From: Diphasiastrum complanatum
Taxonomy: Eukaryota > Streptophyta > Lycopodiopsida > Lycopodiales > Lycopodiaceae
Assembly (NCBI GenBank): GCA_029204225.1
Contig: MU831562.1
Span: 114,339 to 178,338 of the forward strand
Reading direction: 5' to 3'
Length of the DNA stretch: 64,000 nt
This document shows, piece after piece, positions 62,102 to 64,000 of the stretch. Both the position numbers and the translations under genes were made by a program. The notes under the pieces are model-generated. The model had not been told where the DNA came from and did no database searches. It worked only from the letters and a program-made list of their open reading frames with translations. Each line of letters opens with the position of its first letter. Position 1 is the stretch's first letter.

Positions 62102-63499
62102 TTCAAGAATTGTCTCTCATGCAATATTTTCCTACTACTTTGCATGGTAGTAATATAGGTTGTATTCAAATAGGTGTTTGGCTGGTTTTGCAGGTTATTG
62201 ATCTTGGCTGACCATTTGGAATAGCCCTCCTTTGGGACGAATGTGTCTTATTATGAATAGGGAAAGTTGTCCGGGTAGGGAATTCAATTACATCCATCCA
62301 GACCCACAAACTACCCAAAGATCTTTCTATAGGTCTGAGAAAGCCACTCATAAACTATTATAAAGGGCCAATATCATATACATGACTTGTAGTTAATAGA
62401 ATCAAGGCTACTCTACTATAATCTACAAGAAACAAGTCATAGGTAAGCCAAACAACTTTGTTATGGTGGCCCTGATAGTTTTCTAGCAAAAGAGATCTTA
62501 GTTTGGATCAATATACATCGCATCATAGTCTCATGCTTTCACAAAAGAGAAGTATGTCACACTAATCTAGTAGATTTTGGTTTCCTTTTTGTGATAAATG
62601 TCATCAAAATGCCTGGTTTTGTGCACGAGGATGTTGAATATCGGGTTCAATATTCAACCATAATAGGGAACTCCATACATCTATGGAAGAATGAGATACA
62701 AAACCTTTTCAAATGAGATTTTCGTTGCAGTTCATGATAACTATGATGAAAGCCGAGGCTTGTGGCCTCATATTCATAGGATGGTCAAATTGTTATGATT
62801 TCTGGTTGAATCGCCTCCCTACATCTCACTCTCGTGTCAGGACAAAGGAACAGTCGAGAGCAATCCCAAGTGTAAAAACTTGAGGGTCGAGCTCGCCTAT
62901 TAGTCTATATAGTCTATACCAGAATTTGTTAAAGTTAATAAACAAAGATTAAGTTGTTGAAATCTACAAACCATAATGCATAGCTTCTTAGAGCTGATTG
63001 ATTGCACTCACAAATCTTATATTCCGTATGGGATTCATGTGATTAACCAAAAAATTGAGACAGTTAAGCTTTATCAAACAAAAAGTTGACAAGCTTCAAG
63101 AGCGCTTGAGGAGTCCTCATCTAGGCCTGCTCTGCATCTGAGCAACACGAAAAACTTCGAGAGGTAAAGCAGGTCTTAGACCTATTCAAGACATTCTGAA
63201 AGATCTTCTTGGTTCACCGCAACACCCTATCTGATAATTCATGACCTCGTCTCATTCTCTCTCTATGCTCCTTTGCCCCCAAAACTAGTATGTAATCCCT
63301 ATCGGAAGATTCGTACAACGCTATAACCCTCAAAAAACACTCCTCTTTACAGGGAAGCCTATCTGACCTCCGACTCAATCCCCTACGAGCATACTTTATG
63401 ACCAGTCTCTTTTTCTTGTCCAGACTATGCATATCGCTGCATCACTTGCTTTCCCATCACCACGGCCCAAGCACTTACGACATTGTTGTCCACTAACCC
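62102..63499. other. No gene recognised; possibly decayed LINE 5' half
   Basis: No endonuclease motif could be confirmed. Many stops in all frames. Confidence 0.35.
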
Positions 63500-64000
63500 C
63501 TAGTATGACCAAACGAAAGTCACCAACTTCACATGAACTTGGTTTATGCACACTCCCACTTTTCCCATATGGTAAAGGACTTATCTCGTGTATTTCGTAG
63601 AACCACCCGAAAAAGGGAAAATTACATACAAAAATTGCCAGGGAAAGAAGATGAGGACCTTCTCATTAGCTCTTCGTCGAGACCATTTGGCAAAAAGTTC
63701 CTTTCACACGATCACCTCCACCCGGATCACAAATCTTAGCACATGGGCGACATATGCCACATCATTGTATATTGTACTTGACGCACCTCCACTTCCCACA
63801 CACCCATACACATGTACTTCTGATATTTTCTCTCCAGACATAGTAGAAGAGGCCATCGATCGATTAAACATACATAAAGCCAAAGACATTGACGAATTAG
63901 AGGCTGAACTTTTGAAGCATGTCATTGACATCCTCTCACATTTCCTCTCTTTCCTTTTCAACCGCACTATCACATCTAGTTTCCCCTCCCCTTGGTCCAC
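63500..64000 (+). pseudogene. LINE (non-LTR retrotransposon) pol, region before reverse transcriptase, runs off the window
   Basis: The first part has DLSRVFRRTTRKRENYIQKL (63570-63630), like the basic stretch between endonuclease and RT. Then, in another frame, SDIFSPDIVEEAIDRLNIHK and AKDIDELEAELLKHVIDILS, with FLFNRTITSSFPSPW, to 64000. This matches the LINE block 'V..AI..LK..KAPGPDGIPAE..K....L...L..LFN......FP..W', with KAPGPDG decayed to KAKDIDE. Further RT motifs (YADD) would lie beyond the window. At least one frame change; probably inactive. Confidence 0.75.

Overview
This window reads as nuclear DNA of a land plant with a large, repeat-rich genome. The signs are GT-AG introns with AT-rich bodies, plant families of CACTA (En/Spm), Ty1/copia, Ty3/gypsy, Helitron and LINE elements, and a captured exon of plastid DXR. 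Many (GA/CT)n arrays are unusually long, up to about 210 bp. The species cannot be fixed from sequence alone. No intact, clearly host single-copy gene is visible; almost everything recognisable is a mobile element or its relic.

Layout. 0-4 kb: a zinc-knuckle scrap, a ULP1-protease fragment fused to a CACTA transposase fragment, and GA arrays with a ~427 bp direct duplication. 4.9-10.5 kb: a multi-gene unit made of a coiled-coil plus transposase-like gene (+), an unknown gene 'Y' (-) and a centromere-type histone H3 relic (+) cut by a copia LTR. 11.5-14.6 kb: CACTA copy B. 14.6-15.6 kb: composite satellite. 18-22.4 kb: two partial copia elements. 22.4-27.2 kb: a second copy of the multi-gene unit (Y on -, a histone H3 domain in frame with a ULP1-type protease on +, unknown gene Z on -), followed by a PIF1/Helitron helicase relic on -. 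28.7-30.3 kb: palindromic tandem repeats and GA/TA arrays. 30.9-32.7 kb: CACTA DUF4216 region and a small spliced ORF. 35-36.4 kb: gypsy gag. 37.0-37.5 kb: a 25/24-bp minisatellite. 37.7-43.2 kb: CACTA copy D, next to a DUF4216 gene (43.2-44.35 kb). 45.4-56.2 kb: head-to-tail Helitron-like elements, one carrying a DXR exon, one split by a complete non-autonomous copia element (49224-54667). 55-59.7 kb: gypsy integrase and chromodomain relics. 60-62 kb: degenerate repeats and a CACTA end. 63.5-64 kb: start of a LINE reverse transcriptase.

Most notable. (1) A repeated divergent gene pair in which one gene encodes a CENH3-like histone fold followed, in the same frame, by a SUMO-protease-like (C48) domain. 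It occurs in two copies plus a fragment, which suggests a mobile unit carrying a centromere-histone gene. (2) A complete copia element with perfect 5-bp target duplications in which integrase, reverse transcriptase and RNase H are replaced by a ~590-residue membrane-segment-containing ORF of unknown function. That ORF lies in the gag frame and is separated from it by one amber codon. All functional statements are read from sequence by eye; no database search was run.
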